A stretch of DNA of 64,000 nt from Candidatus Nitrosotenuis uzonensis (GTDB taxonomy: Archaea; Thermoproteota; Nitrososphaeria; Nitrososphaerales; Nitrosopumilaceae): NCBI RefSeq assembly GCF_000723185.1, contig NZ_CBTY010000006.1, positions 124,001 to 188,000 of the forward strand, given 5' to 3'. Below the pieces are notes generated by a model. It was not told the origin of the DNA. It worked only from the letters and a program-made list of their open reading frames with translations, and ran no database searches. Below, in pieces: positions 40,618-50,600 of this stretch (position 1 is its first letter; each line of letters opens with the position of its first letter). The position numbers were made by a program, and so were the translations under genes.

Positions 40618-42402
40618 TTGCGCATTCGTCAGCCCATAGTGGCCGTCCTTGGACACGTAGATTCTGGTAAGACATCCCTGCTAGACAAGATACGCGGAAC
40701 AGGCGTACAGGGAAGAGAAGCAGGAGGAATCACGCAGCACATAGGGGCAAGCTTTCTACCCACAGACACAATCAAGAAAATGTGCGGACAGCTTTACGCA
40801 AACCTGAAAAAATCAGACTATGACGTTCCTGGCCTGCTTGTAATAGATACACCTGGCCACGAAGTATTTACAAACCTGAGAACACGTGGCGGCTCTGCGG
40901 CAGATATTGCAATTTTAGTGGTTGATACTAACAGGGGATTCCAGCCTCAGACAAACGAGAGCCTCAAGATTTTGCAAGCTCGCAAGGTACCGTTTGTAGT
41001 AGCATTGAACAAAATCGATATGATATCAGGATGGAAGAAAACAGACACACCGTACGTGACTCAGGCAATAAAGCAGCAAGATCAATTCATACAGACAACA
41101 CTTGATGAGCAGATCTATAACGTTGTAGGAACTCTTTCCATTCTGGGATTCCAGTCAGAGGCGTTCTACAGGGTAAAGGACTTTGCCAAGGAAGTAGCAA
41201 TAGTGCCAGTTAGCGCAAGAACTGGAACCGGAATACCTGAGCTTCTCACAGTACTTGTGGGACTCACACAACAGTATATGCAGAAAAGGTTAGAGCAGCA
41301 GGAAAAGGCAAGTCGTGGTATAATACTTGAGGTCAACGATGAGGTCGGACTTGGAACTACTGCAAACATGATACTAATTGACGGTCACATGAAAAAAGGT
41401 GACAGCGTGGTTGTGGCAAAGAGAGATTCAGTTATAGTCACAAAACCAAAGGCAATCCTACTTCCAAAACCTCTAGACGAAATGCGAGATCCGCGCGACA
41501 AGTTCAAGCCGGTGCAAATGGTGGAGGCAGCTGCAGGTATCAAGATTGCATCACCTGACCTTGACGGCGTGCTGCCAGGCAGTACCGTATATGTCACTGA
41601 GAATCCGGCAAGAGTGGACGAATACAAAAAAATCATCGAATCGGAAATGAAATCCGTCTTTGTCGATACACAGACAAATGGGATAATACTAAAATGCGAT
41701 ACAATTGGCTCGCTTGAGGCTCTAACTGAAATGTTGCGCCGCCAACAGGTGCCTGTGGCAAAAGCAGACATAGGTCCTGTGAACAGGAGGGACGTGCTTG
41801 AGGCAAAAGTGATCAAGGAAAACGACAGGCATCTTGGCGTAATACTTGCCTTTAATGTCAAGGTGCTAGCTGATGCCCAGGAGGAGGCGGAAAACTCTCA
41901 CGTAAAGATATTCTCTGACAAGGTAATCTACAGCTTGCTTGACAACTATACCCTGTGGGTCGAAGATGACACAGCAAACGAGGAGAACGCAGTATTTGCA
42001 GAACTTACGCCAATTGCAAAATTCACGTTCCTGAAAGGATACATATTCCGCAACAGCAATCCGGCCGTGTTCGGCATACGGGTGGATGTGGGAACGGTAA
42101 GACAAAAGATGGCAATAATGAACAAAAATGGAAAGAGAATCGGGCTTATTCATCAATTACAGGACGGAAAAAAGTCAATAGAATCAGCGTCTCAAGGTCA
42201 GGAGGTTGCATGTTCAATTCAAGACGTGATGATTGGAAGGCATATCTTTGAAGAGGATGTGTTTTATTCACTTCCAAGCTCATCGGAGGCAAAAAAGATG
42301 CTTGACAGGTTTATGCACAAGCTCACGCCAGAACAGCAAACAGTATTCAATGAAATACTGGAAATTCAAAGAAAGTCAGATTCTGCCTACGGTTACATCT
42401 GA
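40618..42402 (+). CDS. infB: Translation initiation factor aIF5B (IF-2 homolog)
   Basis: This 594-residue GTPase promotes subunit joining. G1 GHVDSGKTSLLDKIRG, switch II DTPGHEVFTNLRTRGG, and G4 NKIDMISGW are followed by the EF-Tu-like domain II, the alpha/beta domain III and the C-terminal IF2 domain. It has no intein and no long N-terminal extension. The start TTG lies six bases after ndk. The last 10 bases overlap the convergent thioredoxin gene. Confidence 0.95.
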   Translation: MRIRQPIVAVLGHVDSGKTSLLDKIRGTGVQGREAGGITQHIGASFLPTDTIKKMCGQLYANLKKSDYDVPGLLVIDTPGHEVFTNLRTRGGSAADIAILVVDTNRGFQPQTNESLKILQARKVPFVVALNKIDMISGWKKTDTPYVTQAIKQQDQFIQTTLDEQIYNVVGTLSILGFQSEAFYRVKDFAKEVAIVPVSARTGTGIPELLTVLVGLTQQYMQKRLEQQEKASRGIILEVNDEVGLGTTANMILIDGHMKKGDSVVVAKRDSVIVTKPKAILLPKPLDEMRDPRDKFKPVQMVEAAAGIKIASPDLDGVLPGSTVYVTENPARVDEYKKIIESEMKSVFVDTQTNGIILKCDTIGSLEALTEMLRRQQVPVAKADIGPVNRRDVLEAKVIKENDRHLGVILAFNVKVLADAQEEAENSHVKIFSDKVIYSLLDNYTLWVEDDTANEENAVFAELTPIAKFTFLKGYIFRNSNPAVFGIRVDVGTVRQKMAIMNKNGKRIGLIHQLQDGKKSIESASQGQEVACSIQDVMIGRHIFEEDVFYSLPSSSEAKKMLDRFMHKLTPEQQTVFNEILEIQRKSDSAYGYI

Positions 42403-42797
42403 TATTTTTGTGCAATCATGTGTATTCCCGGCTCGCCTACCGCGCCTATCATTCTGTCCACAGCCTGACCTGCCCTGAACATGATGAACGTTGGGATCGA
42501 CTGCACCCCAAACCTCATGGCTATGTCCTGTGAGTTGTCCACGTTAACGCGAGCAAACTTGATGTGCCTGTATTTTTTTGCCATTCTTGTGAACACGGGG
42601 TGCATCATCCTGCAGGGGCCGCACCACTCTGCCCAAAAATCTACAAGCACCAAGTTGTTAGAGGAAACCATGTGATCAAAGTTTGATGAATCAAGATCTA
42701 CCACTTCAACTTGGCTTTGAGCCGTATTTTCCTGCTGCTGCCTTAACATCTCCTCAAGCTTACGTTGCTTTATTCTCTCGATTTCAGGATCTTCCAT
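42393..42797 (-). CDS. Thioredoxin with N-terminal PDCD5-like helical extension
   Basis: The last 100 residues are a thioredoxin domain with DFWAEWCGPCRMM and the cis-proline QSIPTFIMF. The first 30 residues (MEDPEIERIKQRKLEEMLRQ) form a charged helix very similar in pattern to the N-terminus of PDCD5/TFAR19 DNA-binding proteins. The ATG at 42797 is chosen because a TTTAAAA box lies 30 bases upstream. It probably reduces cytosolic disulfides; the extension may target it. Confidence 0.86.
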   Translation of the reverse strand: MEDPEIERIKQRKLEEMLRQQQENTAQSQVEVVDLDSSNFDHMVSSNNLVLVDFWAEWCGPCRMMHPVFTRMAKKYRHIKFARVNVDNSQDIAMRFGVQSIPTFIMFRAGQAVDRMIGAVGEPGIHMIAQKYQM

Positions 42798-42820
42798 GTA
42801 CTCAGGCAACCAAATCAATA

Positions 42821-42827
42821 TTTTAAA
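42821..42827 (-). promoter_or_regulatory. TATA box of the thioredoxin gene
   Basis: TTTAAAA on the minus strand ends 24 bases and begins 30 bases before the ATG at 42797. It overlaps the end of the gap after the archease gene stop. Confidence 0.5.
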
Positions 42828-42828
42828 T

Positions 42829-43245
42829 TTACAAGTCTAGAAGAAATCGCATTGTAACGCCACCGTTACGTACTATCTCCATTGCATGGAATGTGGGAGA
42901 TTTTATCTCAACTTTAAAGCGATGTTTTTTAAAATCAATCGGCTCTCCACCCATAGTTGCCATTATGGAGTATTCTTCGTTTTCTGTAATGGCAAGATCT
43001 ATTGTTCTAGTGGCAAATCCTTCTGTGATAGTGAGTATGATTATCTCTTCTAGCCAGTTGTAAAGAAGATACCGCAAGTCCTTGCCAGTAACTTTCAGGA
43101 CCTTTTGATGTTTGATGTCTACTGTATCAATATCTATGATTGTCTCTATAACGGATCTTGCCGCTACTACAAACGCTTCCTCCAAGTTTGAAGCGTTTAC
43201 CTCGATGAACGCATCAGTTGCATGCTCCAAGTTTTTGTAGGACAA
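42829..43245 (-). CDS. Archease
   Basis: The 138-residue protein is the activator of the RtcB-type RNA ligase used in tRNA splicing. NLEHATDAFIEVNASNLEEA corresponds to the family's DHTADxGI N-terminus, and the central DLRYLLYNWLEEII and final VRNGGVTMRFLLDL are typical. The start is a TTG at 43245. No rtcB gene is in the window. Confidence 0.87.
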   Translation of the reverse strand: MSYKNLEHATDAFIEVNASNLEEAFVVAARSVIETIIDIDTVDIKHQKVLKVTGKDLRYLLYNWLEEIIILTITEGFATRTIDLAITENEEYSIMATMGGEPIDFKKHRFKVEIKSPTFHAMEIVRNGGVTMRFLLDL

Positions 43246-43335
43246 GCAGTTCTACTCATCTTTTCTGATATTAATAGTAGGCAGAAAGATTCCTGCAGCA
43301 ACATCTAAATCCATTGGATAGAAAATTCAACCAAG

Positions 43336-44613
43336 TTGAATCTTCCCAGGGGAATGAAGGATTTTGAGACTGATGAGCAGACAAAGCTGGAATTTGTTAG
43401 AACAAAATTCCTTGAAACATGCAAGATATTTGGATTTAGCTTCATGGACCCATCCCCAATAGAGCTGGTCTCGGTAATAGAAGCAAAGAGTGGCCCTGCC
43501 ATACGTGACGAGATTTATTTTTTTACGGACAAGGGGGAAAGGGAGGTAGCACTCCGGTTTGACTTTACTGTCGGCCTTACGCGCTACGTTGTTGAGCAAA
43601 AGTCATTAAAACTTCCTGCCAAGATCGCAGCATTCGGCGGAGTGTGGAGGTATGATGAACCGCAGAAGGGAAGATACAGATACTTTCACCAGTGGGATCT
43701 TGAAATTTACGGCAAGCCTAGTCTGGAGTCGGATGCGGAAATAATAGAGTTCACATCCAAGTTCTTCTCGCGACTGAACCTCAAGGGTGTAACAATACAC
43801 ATATCGCACCGCAAACTAGTGGAGGCGGTAGTCAACAAAGTTTTTGAATCCGATGATCCTCGACTTGTTTCTGATATTTTCCGGGCAATTGACAAGATAC
43901 AAAAAAAGAGAAAAGATGAGATTTTGCAGGAATATCAGGCCAAAGGATATGCAAAAGAAAAACTCGAAAAAATACTCGAGTTCTCAAAGATAAGTGGCGC
44001 GCCAGAGCAGGTGGAAAAAGAGTTCGACATGGCAGCAATTCCTGCCTGGATGGAGCTAAAGGAGCTATTCTCATCGCTCAAAAACAGGGGAGTTGAGAAT
44101 GTAATGGTCAACTTTGGGATAGTAAGAGGGCTGGATTACTATTCTGGAGTGGTCTTTGAGGCATTTGATGTCAAATCGGAAGTCGGTGCCTTGGTGGGAG
44201 GTGGCAGATACGACAGTCTACCAAAGGCGTTCGGGCGCGATGACATTGGAGCCACCGGAGTTGCAGGAGGAGTCGAAAGAATAATCCTCTCACTTGAAAG
44301 CCAAGGAATGCAAAACCTTGAGCAAAAGCCGGTAGTGTCGGTGTTGTTTGTGAATGAACAGATGTTAAAGCCGGCGGTAGGTATAGCATCAAGACTGCGA
44401 CAAATGGACATCCCAACTGAGATTGATCTTCTTGGAAGACCGTTCAAAAAACAGATGGAAAATGCGACAAATTCCAAATTTGCAATAATTGTGGCACCAA
44501 AAGAATATGCGGAAAGGCAGGTCTTGGTGAAAAATATGGATGATGGAACAGAAAAGTTAGTGCACGTTGATCTGATTTTCTCCGACGCAAACTCGCTACT
44601 TGGAATTTCCTAA
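43336..44613 (+). CDS. hisS: Histidyl-tRNA synthetase
   Basis: It charges tRNA-His. The 425-residue class II synthetase has motif 1 LPRGMKDFETDEQ, motif 2 FGGVWRYDEPQKGRYRYFHQ, the histidine loop VRGLDYYSGVVFEAF, motif 3 GATGVAGGVERI and the C-terminal anticodon-binding domain. The start is a TTG at 43336. It converges on aIF6 with a four-base overlap. Confidence 0.96.
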   Translation: MNLPRGMKDFETDEQTKLEFVRTKFLETCKIFGFSFMDPSPIELVSVIEAKSGPAIRDEIYFFTDKGEREVALRFDFTVGLTRYVVEQKSLKLPAKIAAFGGVWRYDEPQKGRYRYFHQWDLEIYGKPSLESDAEIIEFTSKFFSRLNLKGVTIHISHRKLVEAVVNKVFESDDPRLVSDIFRAIDKIQKKRKDEILQEYQAKGYAKEKLEKILEFSKISGAPEQVEKEFDMAAIPAWMELKELFSSLKNRGVENVMVNFGIVRGLDYYSGVVFEAFDVKSEVGALVGGGRYDSLPKAFGRDDIGATGVAGGVERIILSLESQGMQNLEQKPVVSVLFVNEQMLKPAVGIASRLRQMDIPTEIDLLGRPFKKQMENATNSKFAIIVAPKEYAERQVLVKNMDDGTEKLVHVDLIFSDANSLLGIS

Positions 44614-45278
44614 ATATCAGAGAACGCCCGTGTGAGCATCATTATCTCTGGTCCATTTGTCAGGTTTCCGACAACAACTGCCTTGTTGTTTGCAAGTATT
44701 CCAGATGAGACGTAAGGTATCCCACCGTTTATTGTGGCAGGCTCAACCTTTACTTTCAATATGTCTGATACTTCCCGAATGTCGTCCTCGTCTGTCTCGG
44801 GGTGTATTATGCCGCCAACACTGTTTGCACATATCATAGCACCAGCCTGATGGTATCCGGCGACCTTTTTCTGGATGATCTCAACTCCAAGCGCATCCTG
44901 TATTGTTTTGAGGGCCTCTTTTGGTATCTTGGGGGATACAACCGCACCCCTGTCGTTTGCGCATATGAGGTTTCCAAGAGCACTATGCTTTGTATCAAGA
45001 ACTGTGACGTTTAGCTTTGTTGCTTTTTTTAGATATTCTACCTCGTAGGCAGATGATGTGCCAGGCAGCAGTATTCCATGGTTGTTCAGTGCCATCAGCG
45101 TACCTATGACGCGCGTGTTTGCTACCGAGACAAGCAGGTATTCGGCCTTTAGGTACCCTGCAAGCGTTTTTGCTTTTGTCTGTGCAAATCCGCTTGGAAG
45201 AAAAAGGAAACTGTCGTTTACCTTGCTGTATATGCCAATATTTGGGCCCCTATACACATCATACTTGTAAATATCCAA
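44610..45278 (-). CDS. eif6: Translation initiation factor aIF6
   Basis: It binds the large subunit and prevents premature joining. The 222-residue five-fold pentein protein starts DIYKYDVYRGPNIGIY; repeated ICANDRGAVVSPKI and ICANSVGGIIHPET segments mark the internal repeats. The start codon is TTG at 45278. Confidence 0.95.
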   Translation of the reverse strand: MDIYKYDVYRGPNIGIYSKVNDSFLFLPSGFAQTKAKTLAGYLKAEYLLVSVANTRVIGTLMALNNHGILLPGTSSAYEVEYLKKATKLNVTVLDTKHSALGNLICANDRGAVVSPKIPKEALKTIQDALGVEIIQKKVAGYHQAGAMICANSVGGIIHPETDEDDIREVSDILKVKVEPATINGGIPYVSSGILANNKAVVVGNLTNGPEIMMLTRAFSDI

Positions 45279-45394
45279 TCACTGAGTTTCGGGGCGAAAT
45301 GATATTAACGTAAAGGTGCGATCATCTCAAAAACAGTGTTATAATTTTGGATCGACTTTGCAAAGTGATTTAGTTTGCACTAACTTTGTTTAGA

Positions 45395-45402
45395 TTTAAA
45401 TA
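45395..45402 (+). promoter_or_regulatory. TATA box of the Zn-ferredoxin gene
   Basis: TTTAAATA lies 29 bases before the ATG at 45424, predicting a leaderless transcript. Confidence 0.6.
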
Positions 45403-45423
45403 ACATTTCGCTACAGCAGTACT

Positions 45424-45957
45424 ATGCCAATAGATGAAAATTTCCCGCAGGGACTAAAACCACTGGGAAAAATATTCCACGCTGATGGCGAACATTTTCA
45501 CTTCAGATGGGGACCTGGCAGAAGCGATGCCGAAGCTTTCTCAAACCATGAGGTTATCGAAGCATACAAGGCGCGCGGCGAAGAACAGGTTCCATTGGGT
45601 GTAAGTGGTACCATGGTCGCAGTTGATTGGGATTCTTGCGTAGCAGACGGTGCATGTATAGAAGCATGTCCTGTCCAAGTATTCCAATGGTACAGAACTG
45701 AAATGGACATTCCAGCAACCGAAGTTGTTGGCAAGACATTTGCAGGTACCGGTTCTTCAGTAAAGGAAGAACGCAAAGACTATACCGACAAAGCAGATCC
45801 GATCAGAGAACATGATTGCATCTGGTGTATGGCCTGCGTATCAGTATGCCCTCCTCAAGCTATCAAGGTAGACCAGTCTAACCTCGAGCACCATGAGAAG
45901 GCAGCCGGAACATACGTGAAACTTGAAGGCGGAGAAAATCCACACGCACACGATTAG
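45424..45957 (+). CDS. Zinc-type dicluster ferredoxin
   Basis: The 177-residue electron carrier has two cluster motifs: CVADGACIEACPVQVF and CIWCMACVSVCPPQAIK. Its N-terminal extension is rich in His (FHADGEHFHFRWG) like the zinc-binding extension of Sulfolobus-type ferredoxin. Motif spacing suggests two 4Fe-4S clusters, one possibly 3Fe-4S in vitro. It is likely a major acceptor for 2-oxoacid oxidoreductases. Confidence 0.9.
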   Translation: MPIDENFPQGLKPLGKIFHADGEHFHFRWGPGRSDAEAFSNHEVIEAYKARGEEQVPLGVSGTMVAVDWDSCVADGACIEACPVQVFQWYRTEMDIPATEVVGKTFAGTGSSVKEERKDYTDKADPIREHDCIWCMACVSVCPPQAIKVDQSNLEHHEKAAGTYVKLEGGENPHAHD

Positions 45958-46021
45958 AAAGAATATTTCTTCTCTTTTCTTTTATTAAACAAATTTTAAG
46001 CTGTTCTTTTCACCTGATTTT

Positions 46022-46105
46022 GCAGAGGTCGCCTAGCTCGGTAGGGCGCGGGCCTTGAGAGCCTGTGTGCGCAAGCACCCGGGGGTTCAAATCCCTCTCT
46101 CTGCG
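46022..46105 (+). tRNA. trnS: tRNA-Ser (anticodon UGA)
   Basis: This type II tRNA has acceptor GCAGAGG pairing TCTCTGC, anticodon stem-loop CGGGC-CTTGAGA-GCCTG (anticodon TGA), a long variable arm (TGTGTGCGCAAGCACCC) and a T-arm with GGTTCAAATCC. The discriminator is G and CCA is not encoded. The next base is the end of the convergent RFC gene. Confidence 0.94.
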
Positions 46106-47062
46106 CTATTTTCCCAGATTGCTTATCTGTGCAAGCAGTGCTGATAGCTGGATCTCCGGGTTTGCACCTGACAGGATGCGATAGTCGTATTCTGCGATTG
46201 CCTGCGATATCTCCGCAAGGTTTGGCTGCTTTGTCCTGTATACTGCCTCATTAAGATACTTTAGAAAATCAGATTCTGACATTCCATATACCTTGATCAG
46301 TTCTATCATCTTGTTTCTTGCCTCCAAGATCTTGCCTGCCACTGCAAGCTTTAGCACTGCATCTACATCGGAGGTTCTAGTGAGACCTGCAGATGCCTTG
46401 ACGTTTTCTTCTGTGACGGCTCCAAGACTTGATGATGCCTGAAGCAGGTTGATTGCGTGTCTTAGGTCGCCTTCGGTATAATCATAAATCATCTTGAGGC
46501 CATCTTCGTCGACTTTTACCTTTTCCTTTTTTGCAATTTCCTTTAGGTGTGTAACCACGTCATTTTCCTCTATTCTTGTGAACTTGAAGACTGCGCATCT
46601 GCTCTGTATTGGCTCTATTATCTTTGATATGTTGTTTGCAATCAGGATAAACCTGCAGAACTTTGATGTATCCTCTATTATCCTGCGTAGTGCAGTCTGG
46701 GCATCACCTGTCATCTCGTCAGCCTCATCTAAAATGATTATTTTGAACGGAATTTCGGTATCAAGGCCTGCAAATCTTGAGAATTTTTTTACCCTCTCTC
46801 GTACCATGTTTATTCCGCGTTCGTCTGATGCATTAAGCTCCAATGTGTATTCGCGCCACCTTTCCCCAAGAATCTCCCTTGAAAGGCAAAGTGCAAGTGT
46901 CGTCTTTCCAATTCCAGCAGAGCCTGAAAACAGCAAATGTGGCATCTCCGAGACGTTCTTTAGGAGAGCGGTGATACTTCCAACTATCTCTTTCTGGTTT
47001 ACAATATCTGAGATTTTCTGCGGCCTGTACTTTTCAACCCACATGGTGTTTGAAATTGACAT
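46106..47062 (-). CDS. rfcS: Replication factor C small subunit
   Basis: This AAA+ clamp loader subunit opens PCNA. The 318-residue protein has WVEKYRPQKISDIV, Walker A GSAGIGKTTLA, Walker B IILDEADEM, sensor 1 RFILIANN and the SRC motif IQSRCAVFKF. It is divergent from the gins23-mcm-hel308 operon; its stop abuts tRNA-Ser. Confidence 0.96.
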   Translation of the reverse strand: MSISNTMWVEKYRPQKISDIVNQKEIVGSITALLKNVSEMPHLLFSGSAGIGKTTLALCLSREILGERWREYTLELNASDERGINMVRERVKKFSRFAGLDTEIPFKIIILDEADEMTGDAQTALRRIIEDTSKFCRFILIANNISKIIEPIQSRCAVFKFTRIEENDVVTHLKEIAKKEKVKVDEDGLKMIYDYTEGDLRHAINLLQASSSLGAVTEENVKASAGLTRTSDVDAVLKLAVAGKILEARNKMIELIKVYGMSESDFLKYLNEAVYRTKQPNLAEISQAIAEYDYRILSGANPEIQLSALLAQISNLGK

Positions 47063-47181
47063 TTAGTGGATCTGAGAACACATTACTAATAAACCACGCT
47101 TGCAAGGATCAAAAGATCCAAGCTACTTGTAAACACAATTGATCGATCGTATCCATTAAATCCTTGAACGATGTTTTTTAA

Positions 47182-47697
47182 ATGTTGAAAATTAACGACC
47201 TCCTTCAGGTTTATTCCATTGGGTACGCCATACAGGATGTAAAGACGGTAATCAATCATGATTTTAAGATAAACGTGTCTGGAATTACGATCGACGGAAA
47301 ACAGGGCGAGGTACTCAACCTTCCTCGCTGGATTGGGCAGACACTAGAGTCAGAAAATCACGCAGAAATCCAAGAGACCGACATGGGAGTTGAGCTTACA
47401 CAGTCAATATCAAAGGAGAATTTTCAGGGCGAAGAGCTGTCGCACCTAGAGCCTGACTTTTACATCAAAGTTACAGGATACATCCAAAGACAGTCAGAGA
47501 AAGAAAAGGACAAATTGCAAAGTCTTCTTAAAATGCTCATACGCAGGAGGCTCGGCAAGATAATTCCCAGGGCAAATTCTATGGATCTTACAGCCGATCT
47601 GGCAAAAAAATTATCCGTTGAAGAGAGGGCGCTGTACAACCAGATTCACAAGAATAGCGCAGAATTCATGGAACAAGTATTTGGTGAGGAAAAATGA
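47182..47697 (+). CDS. gins23: GINS complex subunit Gins23
   Basis: The 171-residue protein lies directly before mcm, the usual archaeal place for Gins23. The small beta domain comes first (NLPRWIGQTLESENHAEIQ, the Psf2/Psf3-like pattern) and the helical domain last (QSEKEKDKLQSLLKMLIRRR). It is part of the CMG-like replicative helicase. The ATG overlaps nothing upstream; its stop overlaps mcm (ATGA). Confidence 0.82.
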   Translation: MLKINDLLQVYSIGYAIQDVKTVINHDFKINVSGITIDGKQGEVLNLPRWIGQTLESENHAEIQETDMGVELTQSISKENFQGEELSHLEPDFYIKVTGYIQRQSEKEKDKLQSLLKMLIRRRLGKIIPRANSMDLTADLAKKLSVEERALYNQIHKNSAEFMEQVFGEEK

Positions 47698-50600
47698 CAC
47701 TGGAAACACAAACACAATCCGCATTAATTGATCAGATACAGAACTTTCTTGCTTCATTTAAGGACAAGTCCGGAACTTTCCATTATGTAGAAGAAATAGA
47801 CCAGATGATGGCAAAGCAGACCAAGTATATCGTAGTAGACTATAATGATGTAGTCTCTCAAAAGGAGATCGAAGTAAAGTTTAATCTGGAGCCAGACGCA
47901 GTGCTGTACGCGTTCTCTAGAGCAATCAAGAACATTCTCGAGGAAAGATTCCCTGATTACGCGCAAAAGATTTCAGATGACATACGAGTAAGGATTGCGA
48001 ACTATCCTATTCAGAGAAGCCTTCGCCAGATAAACGCAGAGGTTATCGGCAAGATGACAAGCGTTTCTGGCATGGTTGTGCGCGCATCGGAGGTAAAACC
48101 GCTTGCAAAGAACATGGTATACAAGTGCCCAGAAGGTCACCTGACAGAGATTCCGCTTGAGCGCGGTATGATGATATTTACGCCTACCAAGTGCTCGCAC
48201 GAAAAGTGCTCACAAAGAGACCTGCGAATAGACCCTGAGACAAGCAAATTCATCGACTTTCAGATTGTAAGGTTGCAGGAACTTCCAGAAGATCTCCCTC
48301 CGGGACAGCTGCCCCATTATGTTGATGTGACAATAAAGCAGGACTTGGTGGACAACGCAAGGCCAGGTGACAGGATAATACTTACAGGAATCGTACGAAT
48401 AGAGCAGGAACAGATAACCGGAACGCGTGTGCACAGCGGGTTGCACAGGTTAAGAATTGAAGGAAACAACATAGAGTTTCTGGGAGGCAAGGGGTCAAAA
48501 AATTCCAGACGTTCAGAAAGAGAAGAGATCTCACCAGAAGAGGAAAAAATAATCAAATCTCTTGCGAGAAGCCCAGACGTATATGAGAGACTGATTGGCT
48601 CGTTTGCACCACACATCCAGGGGCACGCAATAATCAAGGAATCAATTTTATTGTTAATGGTCGGCTCGACGCAGAGAGTTCTTCAGGATGGCACAAAGAT
48701 AAGAGGCGACATCAACGTGTTTCTTGTCGGTGATCCTGGCTGCCTTGATGGTTCTACCAAGGTAATACTGGCAGACGGCAGAATCGTGGATCTTGAATCA
48801 CTAGGAAAAAATCATCTTGAGGAAATAAACGTCAGAATGCAACACGAATACGGTGATGACACGGCTACAGTATTTCATAAATATGAAAACCAAAAGGTAA
48901 TTGAAATTGTGACTGAAACTGGGAAAAACATAATTGGGACGTACAACCATCCACTGTTTACAAAAAATGGATGGAAAAGACTTGATGAGCTAAAAGAAGG
49001 CGATGAACTAAGAACCATAACGCACATTCCATGCACAATCAAAAATTACGTGCCGACCGACTTTGGCGTGGTTACAAGAAGTGCATATCATGGCAAGATT
49101 CCAGAGTTTGTAAACGAGGAGCTCGCCGCATTCATGGGATTTCTCACAGGCGATGGCTGGTGCAGGACAAACGGCTACAGAATTGATTTCATAGTGTCTC
49201 AAAAGGAAGAAGATCTCTTGCAGCCGCTGCTTCAGATGGGAAAGAACCTCTTTGGGCTTGAACCAAAAATCTCCAAGCGTGGATACCCCGGACAGCTTGT
49301 AATGATGAATGATGGCAGACAGATCACAAGAACAATGTATGTGACAAACGTTGAATACAACTCAAAAAATGTTGTAGAAATGCTGGAATTCCTCAAGGGA
49401 GGATCATGCGGTAGGCATGTGCCTTCCTCGATATTCCAGTCCCCAAACAGCGTAGTGGCTTCCTATTTGAAATGGCTGTTTGAAGCAGATGGCACCGTTT
49501 TCAACATGGGGCGGGCAAGGCGTGCAATACAGCTGAGATCGACTAGTATCAGATTGTTAAGGGACGTACAGATGCTGTTGCTAAGGTTTGGAATTCATTC
49601 CAGAATAATACAGCATGAAACTGGAAGTAATCTTGTTATCCGACGAGGTACATCAATTGTCAAATACGCCAAACACGTCGGATTTGTATCAAATACCAAG
49701 GCGTCAAGGTTGAACGATCTTGTCCGATGGGCACTTGAAACAAGACGAAATCAGCGACATGATGAGGAATACGAAAAAATTGTAAAGATAAACTATCTTA
49801 CAAGATCACAAATTGTGTATGATGTTGAAATTCCAAAAACACACAAATTCATTGCTAATGGTATATTGTCCCACAATACTGCAAAAAGCGAAATGCTAAA
49901 GTTCTGTGCCAGAGTGGCACCCAGGGGGCTGTACACCTCTGGTAGGGGATCTACTGCTGCAGGACTTACCGCAGCTGTAGTTCGTGACAAATCCGGAATA
50001 CTCATGCTCGAAGCTGGAGCCGTAGTTTTGGGCGATCAAGGTTTAGTCTGCATAGACGAATTTGACAAAATGAAGCCAGAAGACAGAAGCGCCCTTCATG
50101 AGGTCATGGAACAACAGTCTGCAAGCATTGCAAAGGGTGGTATAGTAGCTACACTTAATGCAAGAACATCAATCCTTGCGGCTGCAAACCCGATGTATGG
50201 AAAATATGACCCATTCAAGAACATTACGGAAAACGTGGCATTACCGATCCCATTACTGACAAGGTTTGATCTTATCTTTGTAGTACGTGATATTCCATCA
50301 AAGGAAAAGGACAGGAACATTGCAAAGCACATCATCGGTATGCACAAAAAGTCCTCATCTGATACAAGGTCTTTAATCGATGTTGATATTTTCACAAAAT
50401 ACCTCTCATACTGCAAAAGAATCGACCCTATACTCACGCCGGAAGCAGAGGAAAAGATTCTCGAATATTATCTAAAAATGAGAAACGTGGAATCGGAGGA
50501 AATGATCACAGTGACGCCAAGGCAGCTTGGAGGACTTGTCAGGCTTGCAACTGCCAGGGCAAGACTCTTACAAAAGGATCAGGTAGACGGCGAGGACGCA

